A DNA stretch of 43,121 bases from CAMBDS01 sp964355675. Its GTDB lineage: Bacteria > Electryoneota > AABM5-125-24 > Hatepunaeales > Hatepunaeaceae. The stretch is from contig CAYHEC010000027.1 of NCBI GenBank assembly GCA_964355675.1, positions 1 to 43,121 on the forward strand, read 5' to 3'. Numbering within the stretch: the first letter of the stretch is position 1; every line of letters begins with the position of its first letter. The notes under the pieces were generated by a model. It did not search any database and was not told the DNA's origin. It was given only the letters and a program-made list of their open reading frames with translations. A program made the position numbers and the translations under genes. Shown here piece by piece: positions 31,701-41,367 of the stretch.

Positions 31701-33142
31701 TGATTTTGAATATCGCTCAACATAGTTCCATTCAAGGGATTCAAGATATGAACACTGCCCATGCTTCCTCCCCAAATCCAAATGAATTTGTCACCTATAC
31801 TGGCGATTAATCCATCAGAACGAAGTGCGTAGATATCTTTTCTCCAAAGCGGACCGTTTTCGCCTAACTTATAGGCAAGCACTTGGTTAGGCAATTTCTG
31901 GTAGTAAATCACATCACTAATATTTGAATTTTCCTGAGGAGAAGGATGAAATCTATCGCCAAATCTGTCGCTGACAGTTTTGGAGCGAGCCACTCTTACA
32001 TAGGCGCTTTCGTCTGAGTATCGGCGCTCGGAACCATGAATGACCTGAAGCCCTTTTTCGCCAGCATTTATTACATAATCACCACTAACCACCAAATCCC
32101 AGCCAAAAGAGGGAAAAACAGCGTCGATATTCGCCTTGACTCCAATAATTGTCATAACAACCAGACTGTCTCTGGTGATGTGAGCAATTCTATGAGCGTT
32201 ACTGAACAATAAAGTTATAGGGTTTTGTGAAGCGTAATCGGACTTGATAGGTAGTAATATGGTTTCGACAGTGAATGGCTGTGATATAATGTCCATTACG
32301 TAGAGGGTATCAGCGCGTAATGCATAGTAGTAGGGATATCGAAACTCATCCCATGTTTTGGGTATTATCGGAAGAGCGCCAAGAAGCGCACTCGATTCAT
32401 TATATAGATCGAAACGAAACAGATTACGGTCGTCCATAAAGAGTACCGTATCACCAATCGTCATGAATCTGATATCTTGACGCGAGTTAGATTTAGAGGC
32501 AATATCGAATTTTCTATTAAACTTTAGCGGCGTCTGCATTCTTTTATATTGACCACTTGCAATATTGATGCGTGAGATATAACTGGACTTTTTATCCTCT
32601 TCCAGAAAGAACAACTTATCATTATAGTATGTTACGAAATCGTAGCCGTAGGTGTCACTCTCAATATTTAAAGGTTCTAATATATTGTCCTTACGAAAAA
32701 CAATTATACCCTTATGCTTACCTCCATTGTCGCTATATACAGTATATACAATATCATCAATGCGGCGAAGATTATTCCGCAACATCCAAATTCTCTCAAT
32801 AAAATGAGGTGCGAGATCCACTCTTTTCACTAACTCATGGGTTTTAGAATAATAGACGTCAATTCTATCTTCGGAATTTTTCCCCCTCGTTAATAAAAGC
32901 AGATAGTCGCCAAGAAAGTTCGCGCCCAATATCTCACGATCACCGCTGTACGTCCAATCCGTGGCAAGCGCCGAGTCGAGTGCCACCAGAGCTTGAGTGG
33001 CGAGGCTGTCGCAACGTTGCCAATCCTCTGACTTGTAAGCAGTCATCGCGGCTTGATAGAGCGAATCGACCGCCTCCGCATATACGGAAGTAGTGATCGC
33101 GCAAATCAATATGATGGTTGAAGCCGACAACAGCTTCTTCAT
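28775..33142 (-). CDS. Very large sensor histidine kinase with extracytoplasmic propeller-like and PDZ regions
   Basis: I start at ATG 33142 (1455 aa): AAGAGG lies just upstream and a signal sequence follows (MKKLLSASTIILICAITTSVYA). The open frame extends to 33301 but that part contains a palindromic repeat. About 1030 extracytoplasmic residues follow, with helical 'SLYQAAMTAYKSEDW' then many propeller-like strands. A PDZ-like module sits at about 785-865 ('GDLIQSIVPNSQADSLGILK', 'GDIVRRLGKHNVG'). One membrane helix follows (about 1060-1082, 'YWMIALLPLLLVVWLI'). The cytoplasmic part has a PAS domain (about 1100-1215), HisKA with phospho-His in 'SVAHELNTPLGT' (about 1238), and HATPase_c ('NLIQNSLHAI', 'DDGVGVP', 'GLGTGLGLYI'). 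It pairs with the regulator at 27395-28741. The ligand is unknown; the PDZ domain suggests sensing of protein C-termini or envelope state. Confidence 0.9.
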   Translation of the reverse strand: MKKLLSASTIILICAITTSVYAEAVDSLYQAAMTAYKSEDWQRCDSLATQALVALDSALATDWTYSGDREILGANFLGDYLLLLTRGKNSEDRIDVYYSKTHELVKRVDLAPHFIERIWMLRNNLRRIDDIVYTVYSDNGGKHKGIIVFRKDNILEPLNIESDTYGYDFVTYYNDKLFFLEEDKKSSYISRINIASGQYKRMQTPLKFNRKFDIASKSNSRQDIRFMTIGDTVLFMDDRNLFRFDLYNESSALLGALPIIPKTWDEFRYPYYYALRADTLYVMDIISQPFTVETILLPIKSDYASQNPITLLFSNAHRIAHITRDSLVVMTIIGVKANIDAVFPSFGWDLVVSGDYVINAGEKGLQVIHGSERRYSDESAYVRVARSKTVSDRFGDRFHPSPQENSNISDVIYYQKLPNQVLAYKLGENGPLWRKDIYALRSDGLIASIGDKFIWIWGGSMGSVHILNPLNGTMLSDIQNHPSVYFPIFDQDSSLVCFFTSWGESFCALRSLNSARYLRGNLVGMMARSRLAEGDTTQAVNFARSLMNSVSYLSEDISGDLYTILSALHLNRESLRLAGSALISTGEEKWKNILGQSGLAFATDPYVMDSHNMYIAGKNIVTWDGYSYEDYAYNNKNTTIYTTPLSGGATASQNIPIMNVYHLRTPKGPIVYSFQRESNSNRVSWIPMLLQSDGEFKSLQPLLDTYLADGELPSQIFREQWWFSSSTKLDKSGYLLGGFISWGMNMEKWTKYEYSGGYTVGIDITGKGKCWTDSSIFEPVKAGDRFYAHRYIGDLIQSIVPNSQADSLGILKGDIVRRLGKHNVGYQLNIYDIMKFYTPGELLDLIILRNSDTLTYLVKNSPIGFVSIPCLKLIGLDPETGRHTSVQDLPPGFHFVACNKQDILIYQNEDTLFFLDPPRHISKTVVEKGLHKYYLGTTRYRLKPRWTPPETNIIAIHEGDAFIGLDLTYTTSDSERIVWRQLIENVHEIAYTDDPINQPILLKSGILCLLNQETGAIVSRELLPFESIVDPFVQDGSLYGSVKGRVIRWRLSYYHPPFPWRYVGYWMIALLPLLLVVWLIHRARIRHLLKDELALRESENRHLKMVANIGDVIVIIDKDGINRYKSPNIENWFGWKPDEVVGKSTWDNVHPDDLASVQQFFLNLTSEPNAMGTTELKYRCRDGSYKWIEFTAINLIDDEDIQGILGNYHDITLRRGLEQKLMHSDRLSAIGRLAASVAHELNTPLGTIMTCSEGLLRDRERNPEMRATDWEDLQPYLQTMLSNVKRGRKVVQELLGYVHRSELASRDPVDVNGTIIDAMSMVRYEPIPDTIHFSLKLGEALPPVSGDAAQLTQLVFNLIQNSLHAIDSKGTVIITSSVQAEAIFLTVEDDGVGVPAEYHSRIFEPFFTTKEIGLGTGLGLYICREIVHQHGGEITWQGLAQGTRFTVTLPISKSK

Positions 33143-33200
33143 GCTACCTCTTGATTTCTTAAAAAATGAAAAGATGTTGGCCGACCACTCACCATAGCAG

Positions 33201-33226
33201 GTTGGGCGAACAGCTGTTCGCCCAAC
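33201..33226. repeat. Perfect 26-bp palindrome upstream of the sensor kinase
   Basis: The half-site GTTGGGCGAACAG is followed by its exact complement. It lies 60-85 bp upstream of the chosen kinase start, in the leader region, and resembles in size and style the palindromes inside the SBBP gene. Confidence 0.8.
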
Positions 33227-33709
33227 CCCGCGGGTTCGGCGTGCCCTTAATCGGTCAGGGCGCTCACAGAGCGAGGTGAAACCGAGACAGTCGGCGGACA
33301 ACTTGCAAATTTCGCGCCGCTCGTTTTATTGCTGAAGTTCCTCGATTTGATTTGTCAAGAGAGACCGGTTCTAAGTTCCGAAAAGCATTTCAATTTACAA
33401 ACAGAACTAATCAGATCAAACAGACTGAAGTCTAAACGAACTTCGATCCCACTTGATTGAACCTTTTGCATTCCAATACACCCCCGGCAAGAAAATATTT
33501 TGCGTTGCCCCTCCCTTCTTCAGGATTAGTTATCAACTTCCTGGCTAATTCTCTGATTCGCTTACCGACTTTCATCGATCATTGATTTCACCTGTTTTTC
33601 CAGACCGAGCATCACCATACACATCCGCTTAACTGCCAAAAATAAACCAGCCCCAACGTAAGTCAGGGCTGGTTTATCGCTTAAGTCAGATCAGGCTGAA
33701 CGCGGTTCG
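33227..33709. other. Intergenic region between the 2374-aa protein gene and the kinase gene
   Basis: About 480 bp holding the kinase promoter region and, at its left end, the terminator of the 33710-40834 gene. No coding sequence, RNA gene or clear promoter match is seen. Confidence 0.35.
33642..33677 (-). terminator. Hairpin after the 2374-aa protein gene
   Basis: ATAAACCAGCCC pairs perfectly with GGGCTGGTTTAT around a 12-nt loop, 33 bp past the stop at 33710. On the minus strand it is followed by TTTTTGGC, as expected for an intrinsic terminator. Confidence 0.75.
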
Positions 33710-36700
33710 TTATCTGATTAGTTGAACTCTCGTCACTTTCGAAGTCGTTCCAGTGCTTAATCTTATGAAGTACTCTCCATTCGGCGCTTCGGCGAGCACT
33801 CCGGCGAAAGAATACCATCCGGCTCTAAGAGTTCCCATGGCGAGGTGTTCTACCCTTCTCCCCCGGATATCGTACACAGCCAAGTCAACAGCCATCTCCC
33901 GAGGAATTCCAATCCTGAAGAATGTCGCATTATTGAACGGATTCGGATACGCCGGAGTAAGTGTCAACTCAACGGGGATAGCTGGGTCGAAATTAATGAC
34001 AACTTCATCGAAACTTGCAAGTTGACCGTTGACGACATGTAGCAGGTCTGACGTCTCAACGTTCTGGTTTGCGTCATAAGTCCAGTTGTTTTTGGTTACA
34101 TTCGTTACCGTAAGAATGAAATCACCGGTCGGATTACGCAGACTGGCTGAATTGAAAGTTACCTGACCAGACGCATTGGTAGTTGCCTGGACATTTTGAT
34201 TCGTAAGGCCACTCCAAGTAGCCGACACAACTGCTCCCGCCATTGGAGTGCCTCCGGTTGAAAGAATGGTCACTACTCCTCTGGCCAAGACGTTTCTGCT
34301 ACTTGTTTGCCTGGTCATCGCGATGTCGCTGACGATCATCACCGGATCAAGTTGATTGTAGGTGATATAGAGTCGATCAAGGGAGAAAGAGTCGAGGACT
34401 CGTCGTCCGCCAGTTCGATTAGCATCACGCAATCGCACATAATAGTTACCTATCGACTGGCCGGCAATGGCGACTACCTGTTCGGCATTGTCATCAGCTG
34501 TTTTGGTTACGGTCACCAAATTAGTATATGTTGTTCCGTCGAACGAGCCTGCCAGAATGAAATCATCACCTTCGCCGTTAGCCGTATGAAATGCTTCTAC
34601 GTGAAGTAGCATATTGTTTCCGACAGCCGGGATAGTCCATTTCTGCTCGAGGTAGCTGTACTGGTTATTCACCGAACCACCAGAAAGTCGTTCCGTTAAT
34701 CTTTCATAGTTGTTGTCGCTGGCAAAAGTGTTGTTAAATGATCCCTGGACTGTTCCGGCTACATTCTGTTCACTTACAGCGTACGCAATACTGACGCCCC
34801 CGGTCACGCTTACAGGGACGCTCGTATCGACTGAATTGACGCCATCGGAGAGCCTGAACTCCGCTGAATAATCCCCGCCAGAGTACTGATCTGTCTGCCA
34901 GACAAGCTCCCCGCTTCCATTCCCGCCATCGGTGAATTGGACTGCCTCCGGCAATCCTCCCAGATAGGTAACCGTCGGGGTGTCTCCGTCCGGATCACTT
35001 CCAGTAATAGTAAACCCGATCAAATCGCCAGCTTGCCCAGTTACCGAGCCGGGAACGTCTGTCCAGACAGGAGGACGATTTACGTTATTGACGGTTATTA
35101 CAATAGTCTCACCATCACTGAGGGAACCATCCGTGACGTCGAAGGTCACGCTGTAATCACCCGCTTGAACGAAGTCCGGCGACCAACTGAATTCAACTCC
35201 GTTAAGGTAGGAACCTGAAGGAAGATTCGAAGCGGAAAATTCCATCGCGTCACCATCAGGATCGTTGGCAGACAGCGTGAAATTAAGCGCCCCTCCTTCA
35301 TCGACAGACTGATTCCCTATGCTTGCAAGCGTTGGAGGACGATTGACATTATTGACGGTGATGGTAATGGTCTCAGTATCGCTCAACGATCCATCACTCA
35401 CTTCGAATGTCACGTCGTAGCCACCAGCTTGAGCGTAATCCGGCGACCAACTGAAGTCCACTCCCGTAAATGTAGCTCCCGCAGGAAGATTTGACGCAGA
35501 GAAAGTCACCGCGTCACCATCCGGATCGGAGGCTGACAGGGTGAAGTTTAGAGATTGAGCCTCATCAACCGACTGATTTCCAACACTTGCCAACTCTGGT
35601 GCACGGTTGACATTATTGACGGTGATCGTAATAGACTCATCATCCAATGCTGTTCCGTCTGTAACCCGGAAGGTCACGTTGACTTCGCCGGCTTGAGTAT
35701 AGTCTGGCGTCCAATTGAAGTCTGCTCCCGTCAGCGTCGCTCCTAAAGGAAGACTCATCGCTGAGTAAGTAAGCTGGTCACCATCGACATCGGTCGCGGA
35801 TAAAGTTATAGTTAACGCCGCTCCCTCATCTGCCGATTGATTCCCGATACTGGCAAGTACCGGAGGACCGTTAATGTTATTGACCGTGATGGTGAGCGCC
35901 TCTGAATCGCTAAGTGAACCATCGGTCACTCCAAATGTAACATTGTAAGTTCCTGCTTGAGCGAAGCTTGGCGTCCAGCTGAAATCCGCTCCGGTAAGCG
36001 TTGCCCCGGCAGGGAGTTCGGAAGCGGAGTAAGTCATCGCATCACCATCCGGATCGTTCGCCGATAACGAGAATGCCAAAACGGCTCCCTCAGCAACGGA
36101 TTGAGCGCCAATGCCTGCAAGCACAGGCGGAAGATTGACATTGATGACCGTGATGCTAACGGATTCCTCGTCGGTGAGGAACCCATCGCTTGCGATAAAC
36201 GTCACCGTGTAGTCACCGGACTGGGTGTAATTCGGCGTCCAGTCGAAGTCAGCGCCATTCAAGGTCGCCCCCGCAGGAATGCTCGTCGCTGAATACGTGA
36301 TTGCATCACCATCCATATCAGTAGCCGAAAGTGTGAGATGAAGCGCCGCGCCCTCATTGACAGACTGATTCCCAAAGCCTGCCAGAACCGGAGGACCATT
36401 AATGTTATTTACGGTAATGGTGAGCGCCTCAGAATCATTCAGTGAACCATCGGTCACACTAAAAGTCACGTTGTAGGTTCCGGCTTGAGCGAAATTCGGC
36501 GTCCAACTAAAGTCGGCTCCTGTCAGTGAGGCTCCGGCAGGAAGTTCGGATGCTGAGTAGGTTAAAGCGTCGCCATCGGGATCGGAGGCAGACAGGGTTA
36601 AATTCAGTGTAGCTCCTTCATCAACTGACTGATTTCCAATGCCTGCCAACTCTGGCGAACGATTCACATTATTAACGGTGATCGTTATCTGCTCATCGTC

Positions 36701-39700
36701 TGACAACAAACCGTCATTTGCACTGAAGGTTAAAGTGTATGCCCCGGCTTGAGCGAAATTCGGTGTCCAGCTGAAATCCGCTCCGGTAAGCGTTGCCCCG
36801 GCGGGAAGTTCGGATGCCGAGTAGGTCAAAGCGTCGCCATCCGGATCTGTGGCTGATAAGACGAAATTTAGCGCGACGTCCTCATTAACCGACTGACTGC
36901 CGACACCTGCCAAAACCGGTGCGCGATTCACGTTGTTGATGGTGATGGTGATGGCCTCAGAGTCACCAAGTAATCCATCGCTCACCCCGAATGTCAAGCT
37001 ATAAATTCCTGCTTCGGTGAATCCAGGCGACCAGCTAAAGTCAGTTCCGGTGAGTGTTGCGCCTTCCGGAAGATCTATTGCTGAATAGGTCAATTCGTCA
37101 TTATCAACATCTGTTGCCGACAAGGTAAAGGCAAGCACTTCGCCTTCATTGGCGGATTGATTCCCAATGCTTCCCAACACAGGTGAAGCGTTGATATTGT
37201 TGACAGTGATTGTAATTGTCTCTTCATCTCTTAGCGAACCGTCACTCGCACGGAAGATCACGTCGAAGGTACCAGCTTGCAGGTAATCAGGCGTCCAACT
37301 GAACTCCGGCCCCAGAAGGGTTGCGCCGGCAGGAAGATTCAGCGCCGAGTAAGTCACCGCATCACCATCTGGATCGCCAGCTGATAGTGCGATTATCAAG
37401 TCTGAACCTTCGTTAACGGATTGCGCGCCAATGCCTGCCAACACTGGTGGACGATTTACGTTTATAACGGTAATGGTTATCGTCTCTTGATCGGTGGCCA
37501 TGCCGTCTGTCACCTGAAAAGTGACGTTGAAATCGCCAGCTTGATCGTATTCCGGCGTCCAGCTAAAGACAGCCCCTATAAATGTAGCACCCAAAGGAAG
37601 ATTAGTTGCTGAGTAGGTTAATGCGTCACCATCCGGATCGCCAGCAGATAATGTGATGCCTAACGCGGCATCCTCATTAATTGACTTAGCTCCGATCTCT
37701 GTTAGGATAGGCGACTGATTGACATTATTGACGGTGATCGTGATGGTTTCAGAGTCCGTGAGTCCGCCATCGCTCACCTCAAAAGTCATCGGATAGTTTC
37801 CGGCTTGATCGTAATCGGGCGTCCAACTGAAATCAGCGCCAGTAAGGACTGCTCCGGTTGGGAGATTACTACCTGAGTAGGTCAGGGCATCACCATCGGG
37901 ATCAGTGGCTGATAAGGAAAATGCTAACACTCCGCCTTCGCCGACCGACTGATTGCCGATGCCCGCCAAAACTGGTACACGATTTACGTTATCGATGCTG
38001 ATGGTGACGTTTACATCTACTGAACTCGAGCCATCTGATAACTGGAAGTTCGCTGTGTAGTCTCCGGATGAAGCATAATCCGTCTGCCAGTACAAGCTTC
38101 CGCTACCATTGCCGTTATCAGTGAACTGTGCTGAAATCGGCAGATCGCCCGAATAAGTGATAGTCAAAGCATCGCCATCAGCGTCTGCACCCACGACATC
38201 GAATTGAATAATATCGGCTTCTGCCGCACTGACTTGGGCGGGGACACTGGTCCAGACTGGAGCGGCATTCAATGTCCGGACAAGAGCTTCACTTAAGGGA
38301 TGATAATAGGCTGTTATGTTCGAGAAGTTCTGATGTGTTGGGACAACTCCGCCTGCGTCATAGAAGCTCAGAACGTTTTCTGTTATCGCGTTTGGAAACT
38401 CATCCGCCTCGAAGTGCAACCAATTTTCCGCGTCAGTCATCTGATTGTGGCCGATATGAGAATAGAGCATTTGCGGATTCTGCGAATACCCCCACTGCGA
38501 AACCGTTGTCGTCATTGCGATTTGATTTCGCCACGAATAACTTCCACTGGGGTAATACACCGAGTAGTAATCGTTAACCCGCACCGCCGAATGATTTGCC
38601 CCGCCGATGCTGTTTGCGGTTATTGGGTATTCCGGTGTATTGCTGATCAAATCGTGGTAGTCTGTTCGATCCATCAACGGTGGATTGGGAGTTGGATCGT
38701 TATAAGCAGAGAGTTCCAGAGATTTTGAAGTAAGGTGGGCATCCGTATCGAAACTGTGTACCTGGATTACCAGCTCACTCTCAATGGCATCCACTGCCGC
38801 CTCATGGGCAATCTCAAACGGATGACGCGAATTTCGTGTCGGATCGGAACGAGATTTCGAATTCGTAAATGACCCGGTATCACTCCAGACCACCTCCCGC
38901 CCCGCTCCGGCAACAAACATCATTCCGGCGTCAAGTGTTTGAAATGCATCTATTGTCATCGCCGGAGCAATATAGTCGTCGCAAGGATGAGGCGCTTCGA
39001 GAACAACTTGCGGTCTTGAAGCTCCTAATTTCTTGACATAAAGCCCCCAACCGTAGCTGAAAGACCCGGTCACATCATCTCCTGCAACACCGGCTGTGCC
39101 ATTATTGTCAAAGAAGTTGTTGTTCAACTCCTCTCTTAAAATCAAATATTCATCGCCACCGTCGGTGAGATGCACAACCTGATAGATTCCTCCCAATCTG
39201 GCGGCGGTTAATGCCGCGGCAGTACCGTATGCGTCCCCAGCAATAAACGCATCAAACACATCCCGCCATCCACCCAGCAATCCATCACCCGGAGTCCCGT
39301 TCGGAACAAGCTGAAAGCGTCCGAAGCCGGAAGTCTGACGATCCAGTTCTGCAGGTCCGTAGTCGTTATACCCCGCTAATGCGACTCCCTCCGATACATG
39401 GCTAACCCAGTTATCATATTCGCAATTCTGAGTCGATCCCTGATAGAATTCAACCAACGGAGCACTCTCTTCGATAACAACCGCCTGAACCGGGGCGGGA
39501 GGCCCTTCGAGGTACTGTGCCGCGGCAACGAAAATAGGATGGTAGTAATGAATCATGAATTCGTAATTATCATAGGTCGGAACGCCTGTACCGGGGCCAT
39601 TATATTTAAGAAACTGTAATTGCGATACGCCGTCCAATCTGACAACATCCGGCCATTCGTCCATCTCTATGTGAGTCCAGTTCTCATCATCGTTGATGAA

Positions 39701-40834
39701 ATTGTGCCCGGCGTGCGTGTAAACCATTTGGCAATTATCGATTGTCCCCGGTAAATCAACATTATTTGGAATGGGAATCTCCCCCCGCCAATTATAGCGC
39801 CCTACATTGTTAAGACCGGGATAATAGACGGCATAGTAGTCGGTGATGGATGGTTCGGGGTAGGGCCAAAGTTGTTGATCGGTAGTGACCGGAGGATTTG
39901 GCGTCAGACTCAGCAAGTCGAAATGATCCCAACTCATAATAGGCGGATTCGTGTTAACCTTATTCTCGCGTTCTGCGGACACCTGAGCAGATGGAACGCC
40001 CGGGTGCGCTGGAAAAGGATTAAACCCATGAAGTTGAAGAACCCATTCGTCCTGAAGTAGATCGACGGCCGCCTTATGAGCCTCTTGGTACGGAGTGCGG
40101 GCGTTGCGGCTCGGATCTGAGAGCGAAACGCTTTCCGAGTAGGTGGGTCCCGACCACGCGATATTGCGGCTTGCGCCATTGATAAAAAGGCATCCGGCGT
40201 CGATGGTATTAAATGCGTCCAAGGCGATATAAGGGCTGGCAAAATCGGTCGATGGATGGACAACCTCAATCACGACCTGTGGATTGGTCGCACCAAGTCG
40301 AACCACAAACAACCCCCAACCCAAATCGAAACTGCCGGTAACGTCATCTGTTTGGTCGTTTGGGGTGCTATTATTATCGAAGTACCCGTTATTAAGGACT
40401 TCGCGGAGCATCAAATATATTGTGCCGTTATCGTCAAGCCTGACGACGTCATAGTAATCAGTCATCCACGATCCGGCAAGTCGGGCGTCAGCTGAGGCGG
40501 CGTCACCTTGAATGAGATAACGGAAGATGGCGCTCCAGTCTGCTAATACACTATTGGGATTGGGGAGACTGTCAACGACCTGATAGGCGCCAAAGCCATT
40601 CGTTTCACGGTCAAGTTCGGGTGGAGCGAAGTTACTCGGATTGTTGACCTGATCAGCCTCGCTGGTGTGGCTGATCCAGTTGTCATAAGCGCATCCCTGC
40701 TCGTTTCCGGCGATGAATTCTATTAACGAACCGGTTTCTTCGATTACTGCCGCATTAGAAAACGGTACGAAACTCAATCCTGCCACGACAGCGGTCAGAA
40801 CGACCACGAGTCGATTTTTACAGCATGAGTGCAT
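33710..40834 (-). CDS. Giant sorted protein: two tandem hydrolase-like domains plus cadherin-like repeats
   Basis: This 2374-aa protein has GAGAGG upstream of ATG 40834 and a signal peptide (MHSCCKNRLVVVLTAVVAGL... FSNA). Two tandem homologous domains follow (about 29-445 and 446-865). Both keep 'YDNW[IV]SH[TV]SE', 'E[VA]xHPxxD', 'Q[LV]H[GS]F', 'YxHxGHN' and 'WxHxExDE', a pattern of His/Asp/Glu suggesting a metal-dependent hydrolase, but I recognise no family. Next come one cadherin-like domain ('NGSGSLYWQTDYASSGDYTA'), eleven repeats of about 88 residues ('NQSVxEGxxLxFTLSATDPD', 'LPAGATLTGADFSWTP', 'ETITITVNNVN'), and a second cadherin-like domain. A jelly-roll-like region, a short Ig-like domain and a sorting domain ('AYPNPFNNATFFRIGIPREM', final RVQLIR) complete it. 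The repeats probably form a stalk holding the enzyme domains away from the cell. Confidence 0.88.
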   Translation of the reverse strand: MHSCCKNRLVVVLTAVVAGLSFVPFSNAAVIEETGSLIEFIAGNEQGCAYDNWISHTSEADQVNNPSNFAPPELDRETNGFGAYQVVDSLPNPNSVLADWSAIFRYLIQGDAASADARLAGSWMTDYYDVVRLDDNGTIYLMLREVLNNGYFDNNSTPNDQTDDVTGSFDLGWGLFVVRLGATNPQVVIEVVHPSTDFASPYIALDAFNTIDAGCLFINGASRNIAWSGPTYSESVSLSDPSRNARTPYQEAHKAAVDLLQDEWVLQLHGFNPFPAHPGVPSAQVSAERENKVNTNPPIMSWDHFDLLSLTPNPPVTTDQQLWPYPEPSITDYYAVYYPGLNNVGRYNWRGEIPIPNNVDLPGTIDNCQMVYTHAGHNFINDDENWTHIEMDEWPDVVRLDGVSQLQFLKYNGPGTGVPTYDNYEFMIHYYHPIFVAAAQYLEGPPAPVQAVVIEESAPLVEFYQGSTQNCEYDNWVSHVSEGVALAGYNDYGPAELDRQTSGFGRFQLVPNGTPGDGLLGGWRDVFDAFIAGDAYGTAAALTAARLGGIYQVVHLTDGGDEYLILREELNNNFFDNNGTAGVAGDDVTGSFSYGWGLYVKKLGASRPQVVLEAPHPCDDYIAPAMTIDAFQTLDAGMMFVAGAGREVVWSDTGSFTNSKSRSDPTRNSRHPFEIAHEAAVDAIESELVIQVHSFDTDAHLTSKSLELSAYNDPTPNPPLMDRTDYHDLISNTPEYPITANSIGGANHSAVRVNDYYSVYYPSGSYSWRNQIAMTTTVSQWGYSQNPQMLYSHIGHNQMTDAENWLHFEADEFPNAITENVLSFYDAGGVVPTHQNFSNITAYYHPLSEALVRTLNAAPVWTSVPAQVSAAEADIIQFDVVGADADGDALTITYSGDLPISAQFTDNGNGSGSLYWQTDYASSGDYTANFQLSDGSSSVDVNVTISIDNVNRVPVLAGIGNQSVGEGGVLAFSLSATDPDGDALTYSGSNLPTGAVLTGADFSWTPDYDQAGNYPMTFEVSDGGLTDSETITITVNNVNQSPILTEIGAKSINEDAALGITLSAGDPDGDALTYSATNLPLGATFIGAVFSWTPEYDQAGDFNVTFQVTDGMATDQETITITVINVNRPPVLAGIGAQSVNEGSDLIIALSAGDPDGDAVTYSALNLPAGATLLGPEFSWTPDYLQAGTFDVIFRASDGSLRDEETITITVNNINASPVLGSIGNQSANEGEVLAFTLSATDVDNDELTYSAIDLPEGATLTGTDFSWSPGFTEAGIYSLTFGVSDGLLGDSEAITITINNVNRAPVLAGVGSQSVNEDVALNFVLSATDPDGDALTYSASELPAGATLTGADFSWTPNFAQAGAYTLTFSANDGLLSDDEQITITVNNVNRSPELAGIGNQSVDEGATLNLTLSASDPDGDALTYSASELPAGASLTGADFSWTPNFAQAGTYNVTFSVTDGSLNDSEALTITVNNINGPPVLAGFGNQSVNEGAALHLTLSATDMDGDAITYSATSIPAGATLNGADFDWTPNYTQSGDYTVTFIASDGFLTDEESVSITVINVNLPPVLAGIGAQSVAEGAVLAFSLSANDPDGDAMTYSASELPAGATLTGADFSWTPSFAQAGTYNVTFGVTDGSLSDSEALTITVNNINGPPVLASIGNQSADEGAALTITLSATDVDGDQLTYSAMSLPLGATLTGADFNWTPDYTQAGEVNVTFRVTDGTALDDESITITVNNVNRAPELASVGNQSVDEAQSLNFTLSASDPDGDAVTFSASNLPAGATFTGVDFSWSPDYAQAGGYDVTFEVSDGSLSDTETITITVNNVNRPPTLASIGNQSVDEGGALNFTLSANDPDGDAMEFSASNLPSGSYLNGVEFSWSPDFVQAGDYSVTFDVTDGSLSDGETIVITVNNVNRPPVWTDVPGSVTGQAGDLIGFTITGSDPDGDTPTVTYLGGLPEAVQFTDGGNGSGELVWQTDQYSGGDYSAEFRLSDGVNSVDTSVPVSVTGGVSIAYAVSEQNVAGTVQGSFNNTFASDNNYERLTERLSGGSVNNQYSYLEQKWTIPAVGNNMLLHVEAFHTANGEGDDFILAGSFDGTTYTNLVTVTKTADDNAEQVVAIAGQSIGNYYVRLRDANRTGGRRVLDSFSLDRLYITYNQLDPVMIVSDIAMTRQTSSRNVLARGVVTILSTGGTPMAGAVVSATWSGLTNQNVQATTNASGQVTFNSASLRNPTGDFILTVTNVTKNNWTYDANQNVETSDLLHVVNGQLASFDEVVINFDPAIPVELTLTPAYPNPFNNATFFRIGIPREMAVDLAVYDIRGRRVEHLAMGTLRAGWYSFAGVLAEAPNGEYFIRLSTGTTSKVTRVQLIR
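35075..37985. repeat. Eleven in-frame tandem repeats of about 264 bp
   Basis: Boundaries recur at the conserved plus-strand pattern 'GGACGATTNACGTTATTGACG' (NVNRPPVL on the minus strand). Some neighbouring units are very similar at DNA level, for example those encoding 'LPAGATLTGADFSWTPxFAQ' around 35940-36830, indicating recent duplication or conversion within the array. Confidence 0.85.
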
Positions 40835-41248
40835 GGCGACCTCTCTTATGGTAAAACGACGATTTATTTCGATGGATCCTCCCCAAGGCGTAGGCTACCT
40901 CGATAGAGCCATTCAGGGAGTGCCTAAGCGTTCCACATCATAGAATGGGTGGGCTCCCCTTCATTGCGGATAAGGCAGAGTTCAGGCTATAGGTGGATAT
41001 AATTGTATCGAAGAAGTAAGACGTACTTTATTGTAAACTGTTCAGAAAAGTCATGTTAGGTGACTTTGCATTCTCAGTATTTGGCAGAGGAAATGACCCG
41101 ATCACAGGTCGGTATGTAATTGGAGAGAATGTCACGGCAGGCAGTGCTTATGATATTACCTGAATATAGGATCACATTACAGACATTGCAAGTTAAAAAT
41201 GCTTGTATTTGCCGCTAAATCCGAGTCTGTTGAAAAAGTCACGAAGTC

Positions 41249-41275
41249 GGGCATTTTGCCCGGTAGTACGGGAAT
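41249..41275. repeat. Third copy of the TCGGGCATTTTGCCCG hairpin unit
   Basis: TCGGGCATTTTGCCCG followed shortly by GGGAATCC matches the hairpin units at about 9284 and 27354, here without an adjacent regulator gene, so it moves or duplicates independently. Confidence 0.6.
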
Positions 41276-41367
41276 CCGCCTTGATTTCATACCGGCAAAG
41301 TGAAATGTTAGGTGGATGGGTACGGAGGGGTTGTTGCCCAAATCTCAAATTATGAAAAATCATGATG

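Noticed and set aside
33143..33301. N-terminal extension of the sensor kinase to 33301
   Set aside because: The extension contains a perfect palindrome and Arg-rich non-globular sequence. A good ribosome binding site and a signal peptide support ATG 33142.
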